The notes: generated from the sequence alone by a model not told the origin. 64,000 nt of DNA from Imbricaverruca yamaguchii (GCA_034440575.1 JAOTOL010001641.1:1658501-1722500), one strand, 5' to 3'. Positions 34,013 through 47,270 are shown, numbered from the stretch's first letter. Numbers and translations: made by a program.

Positions 34013-36484
34013 ACGCCTGCTTGAGTTCAGAAGCAACTATTCACTTACCGTGACAATGAAGCGCTCTACATTCGCCACAGGCTCTTTATTGGATGTTATC
34101 ATAACAAATTCGCCGATCTCTGTCGGCAGAAACAAAATGAGTTTCTGCCATTACAGTCACCACAAATGTATCATATGTTCAATTGAAGTAAACAGCTAAC
34201 ACCGTAATCAAGACCGTTCTTTCGGACGGGTGGATACCTCGGAACTGACCCTTGACCTTGGTGAGATCGACTGGGTCCAGGTCACTTGTCGCATCTCCGT
34301 AACTAACAAATGAGACACCCTGCTGAGATTGCTGATGCTTATTCTCGACGAGCACCTGCCACTCAGAAACATCAAAATTCGCAACCCAGCAGCACCACAT
34401 GTTAGCGAAGCTACCAAACAGCTCATGCATCGACGAAATGTAGCCTTGCACTTGCAAGATAGAGACACATACAAAGTACTCAAACGACAAGTTCAATCAG
34501 ATATTAGAGCTGACTGTAGGGAAGGGATCAGCGGAAATATAGCTCAGAAAGGCCCACCAGCTGCGTGGCGTGCAATCAAGTCCATTATCGACTCAAAAAA
34601 GCTCTCACAGAGTTCAACTTCAGGTCCTACCTGAGCAGCTAAATCAATATTTTGTTAGTGTCGGACCAAAAGTATCAACAGAGGTCAAACGCCAGGCAAA
34701 CATGCCTGAACATACACCTCCCAGATGCCGACTATAGCGCACTTCTACCACCTCCTCTAAAGTATCACCCATATATCTTGAACAGCTAGCCAAAATCGCT
34801 ATAGACTTGTGAAGCACAGTTGCCTGCGGACCCGACGGGTTCTACATTAAGAGTGTCAAATTTCTGTTCTTTTTTATCGGCGAAGTGTTGCTCGACATTA
34901 TAACACATGCCTGACTACAGCTGATGTCCCCTCCACTTGGGAACAGTCCATAGTAAATCCCATTCACAAATCAGGAGATCCTTCAGATCCCTCTAATTTT
35001 AGGTCCATCTCATTGGTTCCGGTTATCGCCAAGATCACTGAGAGGGTAGTGCAGAAAGAACTGTATCACTACCTGAACTCAAACCACCTATGGGCCCAAA
35101 CTCAGCATGGCTTCAGACCACGCTACTCTACCGAAACCGCTCTTATTTCAGTCGCGGACAAAATACTAGCAGCAATGGATCGTTCGGAGGTAGCTCTCCT
35201 TTGACTTCTGGACTTCAGTAAATGCTTCAAGGCAATAGACCACACCAAACTGCTCACTAAACTAGAACCCCATGTAATCGATACCCACTGGTTTAGGGAA
35301 CATCTGGGAAGTCACACGCAGGCTGTTAGCATATCAAATCAACGCGGAAACAGGCATCTCTCATCCTTTCTCCCAAACAACATAGGTGTCTTTCAAGGCT
35401 CATCATTAGGTCCACTCCTCTATTGCATCTTTTCGAACGACCTCATTTTGCACGTCCCGGAAGCACACGTCACTCAGTTCGCAGACGACACCCAGGTCCT
35501 CATCTCCGGTCACAAATCTGACGTCAGATGGAAACTTGTCTGAACCAACTCCACGACTACTTCCTGGATAACGATTTGAAGGTGAACCCGACCAAAACTC
35601 AGCGTCTTACGTTCGGATCACGTCAAAATCTTCGAAATATTACCACGATACGAGTGTGCTTCAGGGACCCAGTGATAGATGAGAGACATTCGTGTAAGAA
35701 CCTAGGGGTGACATTTGATCGCCACATGTCGTGGGATTCCCATGTAGCTGTTGTGGTCCGCAAGTGCATTGGATTCCCTTTGGCCCTGATCCATCTGCGC
35801 CACCTTCTGCCCACCAGTACCCTCTTCACTATAGTAAATAGCCTGGCTATATGAAATATCCGGTACCGCATATCTGTTTACGGGAACGGATCGGTAGCAA
35901 AGATCCACAGACTAGACAAGATGATCAACTTCGCCACTTGAGTCGTGTCAGGTCTACGGAAATTTGATCATATTTCTGATGACCGTAACGAGCTGGGTCT
36001 CATCACCGCAGCTGATCTGCATCCATTCCACAGCCTTACGTTGTTCCGCAAGATCATTCTAACGGGTGAGCCAACGCACATTGCCTGTCACATCACTGCA
36101 AACTCTACCCTGCGAAACCGTCACACACGTGCAGACGACCACCTGCACCTGCCAGCCATACACAGATATGCTGGCCGCAGGGTATTTCTCTACTCGTCTG
36201 TCTTCCACTATAACAAACTTCCTACTGAAACAAAAACGTCGAGGTTGTCTCACTTCAAGAAACATGCACTAGCTTATCTCCACGAACAACACCAAAAACA
36301 CACAAAAACTTACACAATGGATATGTATGCACCATGAACTTACCTTTTAGGCCATCGCTTTCCTATCACCTCTATAAACCACCCGTTTATAGCTTGTGTT
36401 GCAAGCACGGTGTGTGTAGTTCAGCTAGTGATATAGGTATTGTGTTATGTTGGTGTACGAATGTTTGTTGCGCATCTGCTCCCA
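34013..36484 (+). mobile_element. LINE family I, interrupted copy B: middle segment (endonuclease end + RT + C-terminus)
   Basis: Resumes at NYSLTVTMKRSTFATGSLLD plus VIITN, the end of the endonuclease domain. Then the linker (LPLRNIKIRNPAAPHVSEAT), RT (SLVPVIAKITERVVQKELYH, TQHGFRPRYSTETALISV, LGPLLYC, FADDTQVL) and the C-terminal region (ETCLNQLHDYFLDNDLKVNP, SGLRKFDHISDDRNELGL, HHLHLPAIHRYAGRRVF). Several frameshifts. It breaks at CTCCCAC (36484), exactly where the minus-strand LINE C tail begins. The missing end is found at 39480-39655. Confidence 0.85.
35528..35854 (+). pseudogene. LINE family I post-palm RT fragment
   Basis: METCLNQLHDYFLDNDLKVN, then KTQRLTFGSRQ and KNLGVTFDRHMSWDSHV: the thumb region following the catalytic motif in Jockey/CR1-type elements. 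The preceding palm is in a different frame. Confidence 0.8.
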
Positions 36485-37339
36485 CAGATAGACAGACAGA
36501 CAGACAGACTTTATTGAGGTCATCCACAATTGACTTGTGGCTTTTACGACATCGCGTCAAATAGAAAAAACAACACAGCACAAAAGGTTAAAAAAAAGTC
36601 AAAATCACAGAATACAAGTTAAACTATAAAAATACATATATAAAAAATAACAGCAAGTCGATCAGTCCGGCACGCGCGGCACGTCAAGTAGATACTGCCG
36701 TAGGTGGCGACCAAAGATCGACACGGGAAGTCGCGTCAGCTTAGGTGGCAGTGAGTTGTACATGTGTGGCGCTCTGGAACTAAAGCATCTCTTCCCCATC
36801 TCGGTGCGGGACCGGGGGACATACAAGTTGTGGTCTTGACGGGTGGTCCGGTCACGAATCTCCGCCATGATGGTGAGATCGTGAGCCAGTGACTCTGGCT
36901 CACCATGGAGACGCACCTTGTGTATGAGGCGAAGGGTGTGATAACTCGACAGGTTCTCCGCGCTGAGCCAGCCCAGCCTCCTGAGCAGATCCGAAACGTG
37001 GTCAAACTTTTTGCGGCCGAAAATTACCTTAGCCGAGTAGTTTATAATTTTTGGATGCGAGATAGGCTCTTTTTGCCTCCGTTACCATACACAGAAATAC
37101 AGTAGCGGATCTGCGAGAAGCTTAGAGCATTGACCAGCGCGGAGATGACGGCAGGTGGAAGGTGCCCCCTCAGATGCGACAGACCACCCAGAACTCCGAA
37201 ACAACGCCGAGTCAATTCTGAGACGTTCGAGTCCCAGCCGAGAGCGATACAAAATAAAACCGATATTTTTCCATTCCGAAATGGTTGGTAGATGATGATC
37301 GCGAAATTTCACTGTGACATCCGGTAATGCACGCAGATT

Positions 37340-38521
37340 TTATGGGCTGCCCAACATCATCAGCTGTGTCTTAGCTACGTTAATTTTCAGTCCATTTGCT
37401 CGAAACCAGATATCGAGGGAGGCCAGAACTGTTTCCATATGAGTGACAACATTTTGAATTTGAGATTTCTTACCACTGACCAAAATGTGGGTGTCGTCAG
37501 CGTATTGAACAACTACTGCACCTTCGGCGAACAGGCTGAGGTCGTTGGCGAAGACGCAGTAGAGGAGAGGTCCGAGAGATGATCCTTCAAAAACGCCGAT
37601 GCTGTTGGGCAACGGGGCAGATTTGTGGACGACACCCAGACTGTCAGTAAGGCTGACACTCTGGGTGTGGTTCTGAAGATAAGCCGAAAACCAGGAAGTA
37701 TCGATGCTGTGGAGACTTAATTTTGACAGGAGTTTTGAGTGATCTATCACATCAAAGCACTTGCTCAAATCCAGCAGGCAGAGAAGGGACACCTCTCCAT
37801 GGTCACATGCGGGTAGGATCTGGTCAGATATGGAGGTCAGAGCGGTTTCCGTCGAGTGACGAGGACGAAAGCCGTGCTGAGTTTGGGCGAGGAGGTGGTT
37901 ATCGGACAGGTAATTGTAGAGTTGCTGGTGGACGGCACGCTCTACAATTTTCGCAATGACTGGGACGATGGAGATAGGACGGAAATTGGAAGTGTTACAG
38001 GGATCACCGGACTTGAAGATGGGATAGACGAGGGAGTGCTTCCAAGAATCAGGAACATCGGATTGGGTAATGCTGGAATTGACCAAATGTAGGAGCACCT
38101 CACCTAACGAGTCGAAGCACACCCTGAACATGTGGATGCTGATGCCGTCTTCGCCACAGGCCGACGACCCGCTCATCCCGAAGACGATGGCTCGCAGCTG
38201 AGAGCGACAACGACTCCAGGGTGAACGCACAGGCACCGACACGCGACAAACGGCAGGAGATACTCGGCGTCGCTCCCATACTCCTAACCTCGTCAGCCAT
38301 GCACGGGCCCTCGCGGACAAAAAATCGGTTAAGGTCATCAACTGTCGCGTCGGACAGTTTACGAATGGCCTGCTTGCCGCCGACAAATGACCTGATATGG
38401 CGCCACATTGACCTCTGCCCATCCTCACGGATTCGCCGCTCAACGTCGTTCCGGCTATCACATCTAATCGCCGATCGTACAGCTCGGTTGGCGTCCCTGT
38501 ACTCCGTGGACTGGTGCCCAT
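37340..38521 (-). pseudogene. LINE reverse transcriptase (copy C)
   Basis: 393 codons. Contains the fingers (YPIFKSGDPCNTSNFRPISI, VPVIAKIVERAVHQQLYNYL), TQHGFRPRHSTETALTSI, LLDLSKCFDVIDHSKLL, the substrate-binding EGSSLGPLLYCVFANDL and the catalytic QYADDTHILVSG. It overlaps the endonuclease frame in another phase near 38100-38520, so one frameshift separates it from the endonuclease. The youngest-looking LINE in the window. Confidence 0.92.
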
Positions 38522-39425
38522 AAACGGTCAGCGCACCACGAGGGCGACACATTAAAGCTTTTGTTCCATCTGATACGACCGGGGCGCTAGGGTTCCTGAT
38601 TCTAACAGTCCTGATGGGAGCATGGATGTCAATGATGGGTAAAAAGATGTTCAGAAAACAGTCCCACTTGAGCGTGACGGAGGGAGAATTAAAAACAGAA
38701 CTCCAGTCAGCCAAACAAAGATCGTAAAGCAAAGCATTCAGATCAGTACGGCGAAAGCAACGCGTGCGAACGGTGGCGCCACTCGGTCTGGATCTGGGCA
38801 CATCGACTGAAAAACGAACGAATCTATACGGACTAAAATTACAAAATTGTGTACGGGAGTGCTGCACAATGTCACGACAGTTGGTGATAACTACGTCAAG
38901 GAGAGATCCAGTTGAATAGGTGGGCGAGGTCACACACTGAAATAACGAGTAATCAAAAATATAATTAGACAGCACACGCCTACCTTGGTCCAAGTCTGGT
39001 TTCCGCAAATCACAATTTAAATATCCGCAAATAAAAAGTTTGGACTTCGGATAGTCAACAATCACACGCTGGAATTGTGCTTCTAGGTCTACAAAGTCCG
39101 CTTTCAAGTCGGTCAGATTCCGTCTCGGTGGACGATATGCGGTGCAGATGATGAATTGGCGCTTGCTGTCTGGTTTAACCAACATCCACAACGTCTCCAG
39201 CTTGCTGTTGGGATGGCTGACAGCCGTTGTGATTTTCAGCGGAGACGCGTTGGTACCTTCCCTGGAGGCCAGCGCCACTCCTCCGTACCCCCGCCCGTCG
39301 GGGCGATCGGCCCAGTACAACTGGTACCCATGCAGCAGCAGCAATCTGTTGGGCGTCGCAGGCTTCAGCCAGGTTTCGGCCAGGCATATGATGTCATACT
39401 TGTAGCGATGTAGTACTTCAGACAT
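38100..39425 (-). pseudogene. LINE endonuclease domain (copy C)
   Basis: 441 codons. Apurinic/apyrimidinic-type endonuclease with YDIICLAETWLKPATPNRLL, GYGGVALASR, ICTAYRPPRRNLTDLKADF, LFICGYLNCDL (GDxN changed to GYLN, a change at the usual catalytic Asp) and STGSLLDVVITN. A linker to RT follows (IRTVRIRNPSAPVVSDGTKA). The start is within the domain, so a short N-terminal piece and any ORF1 are missing or were lost by 5' truncation. Confidence 0.88.
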
Positions 39426-39475
39426 TTCCAGTCATTTTGGCTTAATGCTTTGGATGTTCAGCAAGCAAATGTTGA

Positions 39476-39612
39476 CCACTATTGACCACACACCCTTTCT
39501 TTGTAGATATATGTGAGCTATTTCCAGACTGTCCATAATAGTCGCTGTACGTGGGGGTCATGTTTTGTGAAATAAAGAAATCAATAAGTAAATAAATAAA
39601 TAAATAAATGAA

Positions 39613-39655
<43 letters not shown>
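39476..39655 (+). mobile_element. LINE family I, interrupted copy B: 3' end and tail
   Basis: TATTGACCACACACC...GAGCTATTTCCAGACTGTCC...GTGAAATAAAG matches the 3' end of copy A (14128-14235, other strand). It ends in a long TAAATAAATAAA tail (39590-39655). This is the end of the element cut at 36484. Confidence 0.8.
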
Positions 39656-39856
39656 CTGCTAGAGCCGTCTTTCTGGGTTTCAAAGCGTAACTTTGTTCCA
39701 CTTACCTCCGATCATTGCGTGCCTAATGAAAGGAATGAATTAATGAGGCATGTTTACATTAGTCAGATAAATCGGATGGCCGTTCGAGTCGCTTCCGGTT
39801 AGAGTCGCTCCAGCTTTGTGTCAGTTCTCTCGTGACTGTGTTGTTAAATTGTCACA

Positions 39857-39909
39857 TTAGTTACTAGGGCTTTAGGGCGCATCGCCTTCATTGGCCATGC
39901 AACTCCCAT
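39857..39909 (-). mobile_element. Mini-retroposon, diverged copy 2
   Basis: Minus strand: ATGGGAGTTGCATGGCC, GCGATGCGCCCTAAAGCCC, then a TAGTAACTAATG tail. It aligns end to end with the copies at 1797, 55761, 57235 and 63068. Flanking target duplications are no longer visible, so it is probably older. Confidence 0.6.
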
Positions 39910-40419
39910 AATAATATAAGTTATATACACGTCGATATACGGCACATGCTAGCAAATGTTTGTAGCTTGGGAAATATTAGCCAAAGGAACGAACAGTACG
40001 TAAAATACGGTTTAGCACAATGCAATGTTTTCAGCGTAATGGGTATATTACTGAAAATGATACTTCGGCGTGGTAATCAAAAAGTCACACCGATTGGGCA
40101 ATACCCGAGTCGTCCCCTAAAACTGCACTGAATGACAGTGACTGATCACGCCCAAAGTAAAGTTGCGCTTCTCTTCATAACTGGGTAGGAGAGCAAGACA
40201 TGAAGCATAGATAGGCGGCGTGACATTTATGACACCGTAGAAATCCATTAGCAGTTAGCAAGTAAGTGAGTGACATGTGTGTGCCTCTTATCAAGCGGCA
40301 CAGTACTTCGTGTCGCCTATTACTACGCGAGCACGAACTCCATTATCTTCTTCTGGACTCAGCTTGATCGCTCTCAACTTGTTGTCAGTTAGTGCGTTCC
40401 AAGAAGCTTACCACTTTAC
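39910..40419. other. No gene seen
   Basis: Unremarkable AT-rich DNA between LINE copies. Confidence 0.45.
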
Positions 40420-40910
40420 TAGCACATACGTAGACATGGTTCGGAAGTGGTCACGGACATGAGTGGTGGCGTTCGCAGACATGGAGCCAACGATGCACGT
40501 TTTGCAGCAGCATCAGCTAGGACGTTCCTAGAGTTGCCCATGTGGCTTTGGGTCCAACACATCATCACTCTTACATGTCTGGTGCACAGCTGTAAGACGA
40601 GTGTAAGACGAGTTAAAACGTCCCGTAAAATGGGATTTGATGGGTCGAGTGCCTTCATCGCTAAAATGCTACTTAAGGAATTCGTGGAAATAATGTACAA
40701 TGGATCGTCTCATACTTCAATGAAACATAAGGCGTTCGAGATGGCAATAAGCTCAGAAGAACCCACAGACGCATGTGTTGGAAATGAAAAGCATCGTACC
40801 ACAGTACCGGTAATAAAGGCATCGACGTAGGCTTCCGTTCTGGACCCGTCGGTGTATGATGCTACGAATCCAGTGGAACTCTTAATCTGCTCCAAGCAAG
40901 TGCTCTGCAT
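40419..40910 (-). pseudogene. RNase H domain fragment of the LINE
   Basis: Carries the expected order of RNase H motifs: YTDGS (first Asp), SSELIAI (Glu), SLSSILAM in the position of the DSLAAL motif (Asp replaced by Asn in NSLSS), and HMGNSRNVLADAAAKR (His and last Asp, with GN changed). The frameshift near 40700 and the altered Asp argue against activity. Confidence 0.75.
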
Positions 40911-42030
40911 ACATGGGGCCAGCGATGATCTTGTTTTTTTTCCTTGTGCAGGCGATGGATATGTCCACCTCCGGCGTGATCAGTTCCCAGGGAGGTATTG
41001 GAATGCACTTAGTCCACTGACCACTACGAAGCCGGAGACCGCTCTCATAAAAATGTCGTCGCCTCATTCTGGGCAAAATACCGGTTGCACGAGAGGTGCT
41101 ATGGAGTGGAGAAGGCCATCGAAGTCGATTCACAGCGGACATTGTGGTGCATAAATTGTGGTTCGCCGTTTGCGTCACGGCTAACGTCGGCCAGAGCACG
41201 TCCAATCACGTTGGCGACATCCCCAGAGTGCGCTACTTCTCGGCCAGCAGCCGTCAACGAGGAAAGCGGTCATGCACCGAATCGACCCGAGATGCTCTTG
41301 ATGTGAAAACAAACCAGTGATGTTGGCGAAGCTCGATTAAGTAAGCCGACATACTCACGCATGAAGCCTTGACCTCTCGGATAGTGCGCCGGGCGAGGGC
41401 TCGAGCACGCCTAAACTCTATTCCGTTGAGTGGTGCTGTTGCGATTAAAGGCTCGAAACGCGCTTCTTCGAGCACGAATAGCATCATGGAATACCTCCGT
41501 CGACCACGGCACAGGAGTGGCCCGAGGAAATCCAGAGGTCCTGGGGTTACTTGAGGAGGCTCATTCCAAGAGAAGTGCAGTGAATCCGGCCACTGATGGT
41601 GACAGAAATCTTGGTTTGGAGCAGAAAGCGGCTTCAGTCCTCTCCTGAAATCTACCCCAGTCCGCTTTCTTGAAATTCCATCGCTGAGAGCGCGGGCCTA
41701 AGAGTGTGCAGTCCAGGTAAGGTAACCAGATCAGGGAATGGCCACTCTACAATGGATCGGAGTCCACCGTCTACTCGAGGCACTCAGTTAGCTGCTGGCT
41801 GGCTAGGCTGAGGTCTAAGGTGGAAGTACTTCCCAAGGGTGTGGAGAAGTGTGTTCGTCCACGTATTTAAGACGCAGGGCATTTCGTTACGGATAAAAAT
41901 TTCAGCTGTCGACCACGGACGTTGATGTAGTCGCAGGCGTAAAAATCACCCAAAAGCAAGACCGATGGAGGCAGTTTCGCTATGTGAGCTACTTCGACAG
42001 TGTGCAACACAGCCGCTGGAGGGAGGTATA
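40420..42030 (-). mobile_element. LINE with RNase H, reverse transcriptase core deleted
   Basis: Minus strand, in order: endonuclease end (LPPSVLLLGDF, then STLDLSLASQQLT; about 41760-42000), the basic linker (FRRARALARRTIREVKASC), and a post-RT region (GLRLRSGQWTKCIPIPPWEL). Then an RNase H domain in two frames: YTDGSRTEAYVDAFITG and SSELIAISNAL (40710-40910), then NSLSSILAMKALDPSNPIL and WTQSHMGNSRNVLADAAAKR (40419-40700). The region that should hold the YxDD palm is missing between about 41200 and 41300. Elements with RNase H belong to other clades (I/R1/LOA-like) than the LINEs around it. Confidence 0.78.
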
Positions 42031-42049
42031 GAAATCACACTATGATGGG

Positions 42050-42200
42050 GGGGGGCGAGTAGTCTAGGGGCAAGTTGCCTATCTCACAACCGAAAGATTG
42101 TGGGTTCGAGTATCGCCTGTCGCTACTCTTCGCCCGCAGCCGATCGACGTGAGAGATTGGCGACGCTACATAACTCAACGGCCGATGTGTCGCAAAACCA
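42050..42200 (+). repeat. tRNA-like SINE head before an AC-rich microsatellite
   Basis: GGCGAGTAGTCTAGGGGCAAG (A-box-like, split after GGCGAGTAGTCTAGGGG) and a B box GGGTTCGAGTATC (about 42102-42114). It is followed by the AC/ACGC microsatellite, which could be its degenerate tail. Confidence 0.45.
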
Positions 42201-42227
42201 ATAATCAGTTTAGCCACAACATTGTGA

Positions 42228-42560
<333 letters not shown>

Positions 42561-43795
42561 GTATGCAATTGAAAATATACGCAAGTGCATAGGTATGTCA
42601 GCGCAAATGTACGTATGCACAGATGGACGTAAGCGCAAAAGTACACATGGCAGGCGTACGTAAGGGCAAAGGTAGAAAAGCGCAAAAGTACACATGGCAG
42701 GCGTACGTAAGGGCAAATGTAGAAAAGCGCAAAAGCACGTATGGCAAATGTATTCGTGGCAAATGTACGTAGGAGAAAATGTGTGCATGACAGACAGATA
42801 AGCAGACATAGTAAGCACAAAGGTACGTAATTGCAAATGTACGTAACCGCAAAAGTATGCCAGCGCATATGTTCGTATGTGCATAAGGACGTAAGCGTGA
42901 AATTATGCCGGCACAAATGTACGTATGCACATTTGGAAAGCGCAAGCATACGTATGGCAGATGTACGTAGGCGCAGATGTACGAAAGCGCAAAAGTGCGT
43001 GTGGGAAATGTGCGTATGGCAAAGGTGTGCAAGCAAATGTAAATCAACGCAAAAATACGCATGCGGAAGAGTGCGTAATCGCAAAAGTATGTAGCCACGA
43101 AAGTACGCAAGTGCAATATACGTATATACAAATGTAATTAATCGGAAATGCGTACACATAGCAAATGTGCATAAGTGTAAAGATACGTAAGGGTATATAT
43201 ACATAAACGAAGAAGTACATGAGATCAACTGGGCGTGCATGCAAATTTATGTAACCCAAATGTAAGTGTATGTATGGCAGATATACGTAAGGTGTGTAGC
43301 CAAATGTATCTGTTTCAAATGTACGCATGCACAAAAGTAAGCTTGGGAAACACATGAAGCACAAATATGCCTTAGCACAAAAGCACATATGACAAATGTA
43401 CTCATGGTATATGCACGTAAGAGTAAATGTACGTAAGAGGAAATGTACGTAAGAGCAAATGTACGTTAGAACAATTACACGTATGGCATATGTACCCAAC
43501 AAAATGAACGTAAACGCAAATGTACGGATGCATAAATGTACATAGATTGGCTCATATGCGCATATACGTGTTTTTACATTGCTTTTACATTTGCGTACGC
43601 ATAGCTACGCTTGCGCTTACGCATATCTCCGAATACGTCAGTTGCACTTACGTACATTCGCCATAAGTACATCTGCGCTTATATACAATTGTACTACGTA
43701 CAGCCGCTTACGTTAATTTACGTACGTACACCAGCCACACGTACATTTGCTTACATGCATCTGTCATACGTACATTTACTTTACCTACATTTTTC
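42561..43795 (+). repeat. Degenerate ~16-bp satellite with strand switch
   Basis: Repeats of GCAAATGTACGTAAGC or GCAAAAGTACGTATGG type, 15-20 bp each, fill 42590-43560. From about 43565 the same motif appears as its reverse complement (TTACGTACATTTGC, GCGCTTACG) to about 43790. The palindromic TACGTA is in most units. The long minus-strand frames (rich in CAYVHLRLRTFA) are repeat artefacts. Confidence 0.85.
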
Positions 43796-45226
43796 CGGTT
43801 ACCGCCAGTACCAGTATCTCAAAAACGTCCAAATTTCGTGGAGAGGGTCACTAAAAAATTATAATCCCCCGAGTCATGTCTCATTTTCATTAATAATTGT
43901 CCACTTCATGTGACATAAAAAGGTTACAATTCGTATCACCTTCAATAGCATGGTTGACCCGCATCCTCCTTCCTAAGACTCCACATGCGATGCGATTATG
44001 ACGAGCAAAATATTTTTTTTTTCGAGCGTACATGGCTTACAAGACTGCATCTTACAATATGCATCTTACAAGATGAAGGGAACATCATTTGAAAGACAAT
44101 GACTTAATCATTTCAGGCGCCATTTCAAGATGACAATATTCCCCATCTTCAGCGAGTGCACGATTGAACAAAAAATGGTTGCTTGTAGTTACCTACATGG
44201 AATCATGCGCAAACTTAGGCATCATATTTATGGCAATGATTTATGAATACACCAACAAGCAATACAATGAGCAGTTGTGTTGCATACAATTTGTTACAGC
44301 AGTCGCCAAGAAAATATGAGGCCAATGTGAGTAACTGAACAACAGGTAGACGTTAAATCGTTCACGAAAGATGTTCCTTCAAAACTTCAATGTACTATGT
44401 GCTCTTCATTGTTGGATACTGGAACAATTGGTGGCATCTGCTCTAAGAAATCACCATCCCTGAATTGAAGCCGGCGCTCATCGACAATCGTTTAGAATTC
44501 ATCCAGGCATATTGAAGGTCGAACCCGTCTTAGGATAATGCATCAATGCACGATAGCGGTTAAAGAATGGGACCCTCATAGCGTTAGCAGACAATTGCTG
44601 TGTGCTTGATTCCGACTGCCATTGAAAATGCATGTATGAGACTGACTGACTGAGCATAAAACATAGCAATAAATGACTGAGCATAAAACATAGCAATAAA
44701 TAAATACTGGATCAATTTAATTCATATGTCATTTGAGTTACGTTCTCATGACGTTCAGAACAGACATCTTTTGGAGATGTATCCCACAGGCTTACCCAAA
44801 CGAATACAATATCGATCAAACTATTGAGGAAAACCAAAGCAAACACATGGGTTGGCGGATGTACGCGTCATATTATGTCTCCTTTTGTTCCTGCATTGCG
44901 TAGATACCAATATAATTAAGTAATCGTGGGTCATATAATCAAACGTCCAATGCCAAATGCATGAAACAGCAAAACAATGGAACCACAAACTGGGAATTGC
45001 GTTTGGCGATGTGATTTTAGCTGTCGATTGCAGAACGTAAACAACATATGACATCCAATTGCCGGCCATTCCCACGAACACCTTTTGTAATCTCATGTTT
45101 TACAGCTATGTTCATTATATTCTTGTTCTCTCGAAAGACATCATTTCGTGGCACCAATTCAAATGTGGACTGAAGTGCGAATACATTTTTCAGGTAGGTC
45201 ACTTTCGTGTTGATATCGTAACGCAC
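43796..45226. other. No gene confirmed; one possible minus-strand exon
   Basis: No clear gene. On the minus strand, after the acceptor GTATTCGCACTTCAG (near 45168), a frame reads STFELVPRNDVFRENKNIMN, then IAVKHEITK with donor AAAAG|GTGTTC (near 45085). It looks like an exon but does not match the phase of the acidic exon at 45227-45322, so I do not assign it. Confidence 0.35.
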
Positions 45227-45322
45227 CTGCCATCTGTTGAGGGAGCCCAGTCTGACTCGGAATTGTCGACATCGGATCCACTATCGGCCTCGCTTCCGGA
45301 TTCAACAGATGTGGCCACCACA
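45227..45322 (-). CDS. Putative acidic exon, gene unknown
   Basis: Minus strand, 96 nt between the acceptor CGTATCTTCCCAG and the donor GGCAG|GTGCGT. It reads VVATSVESGSEADSGSDVDN, then SESDWAPSTDG, with one base before and two after. Strong Ser/Glu/Asp composition and good splice borders. It lies 3' of the chromodomain gene on the same strand, but that gene appears to end at 47271, so this could be an alternative 3' exon or another gene. Confidence 0.4.
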
Positions 45323-46130
45323 CTGGGAAGATACGGGAAAAATCATAACGTTAGGAAAAATGAGAGAAAAAAAAACAGGTTAAATATAAAACGCACGGGA
45401 GAAAAGAAACAGAGCCGAATACAGGTCGATTGAAGGGCGGACTGTGGGAACTTGACCTATGGTTAATGAACTTATGCAATTAAAACATTCAGGAAAAAAT
45501 ATAATCGTGTGATTTCAGCTGTGAGTTCAAAGAACATGTGGCATGCAATACCTAGATTTCATTGATAAACCGGATCAATCTCATTTGTTTAATGGAACAC
45601 TAACCCTCGCCAGGTAAGGGATCTTCCAGGGACGGTGCCTATTTTTAACCGAAATCACAATAATCCAGTGTCGAAGCCAACCTAGCATTACTCGTAGCTG
45701 AACTTTCAATTCTAGTTCATAAAAAACGAGCATATATGAAAAAGAAAACGATCTATGATCTATGACTAAGAAACACATATTGTCACCGAGCCAATACCTC
45801 GTTCGGCGTCGCGACCAATGCTGCCTAGCTCTGGGGTCACAGTGCCTGCCTAAAATCTGCTTGCTGATCTCATGGTAGCGTGGGCAGCTCATGGTACACA
45901 ATTGAAACAAAATATGTACGTTTCTCACATAAGTTCCAGGGTTCATATACCAAAGCACACCACATTTCAATCAAATCATCCGTCAGAATCAAAGCTGAAG
46001 CGACGAGTCCCCTCCCCAGGTGGACGTGGCTGGGATTGACGACCAGCGCAATAAAGGCCAACTTGAATAGCATGAAACACTGCACTGTTACCCTGGACAT
46101 ATTTGGATCATAGCAGATACACGGGGTGGA

Positions 46131-46191
46131 ATACCTGTCTGTGACGAGCTGCCGAGCACATCTGGGTTCCACAGGAGTCTCGGGTGCCATA
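46131..46191 (-). CDS. Possible small exon, gene unknown
   Basis: Minus strand, bounded by the acceptor GGGTTCGTTCCAG and the donor CAG|GTATTC. All three frames are open (for example PYGTRDSCGTQMCSAARHRQ), so the frame cannot be chosen. Low confidence. Confidence 0.25.
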
Positions 46192-46270
46192 CGGCCTGGA
46201 ACGAACCCACACCAGTTAAATGACGAGATGCTAACAATGGTCCGAGTCATACATCCACACAAACCTATAT

Positions 46271-47270
<1,000 letters not shown>

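Larger units (their letters stand above)
36484..39475 (-). mobile_element. LINE family I-related copy C, nearly full-length ORF2, inserted in copy B
   Basis: Minus-strand element with a 3' tail of CTGTCTGTCTGTC units (36486-36510) preceded by AATAAAG. Endonuclease (38100-39425) and RT (37340-38521) are nearly whole. The C-terminal region is at 36660-37300 (MRLHGEPESLAHDLTIMAEI, MGKRCFSSRAPHMYNSLPPK). It sits inside the 3' UTR of copy B: sequence left of it ends CTCCCAC and sequence right of it resumes TATTGACCACACACC, which together match the uninterrupted copy A. No convincing target duplication longer than about 4 bp. Confidence 0.88.

Noticed and set aside
36480..39480. Target duplication for LINE C
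   Set aside because: Only about 4 bp (CCAC) is shared at the borders, which is within chance.
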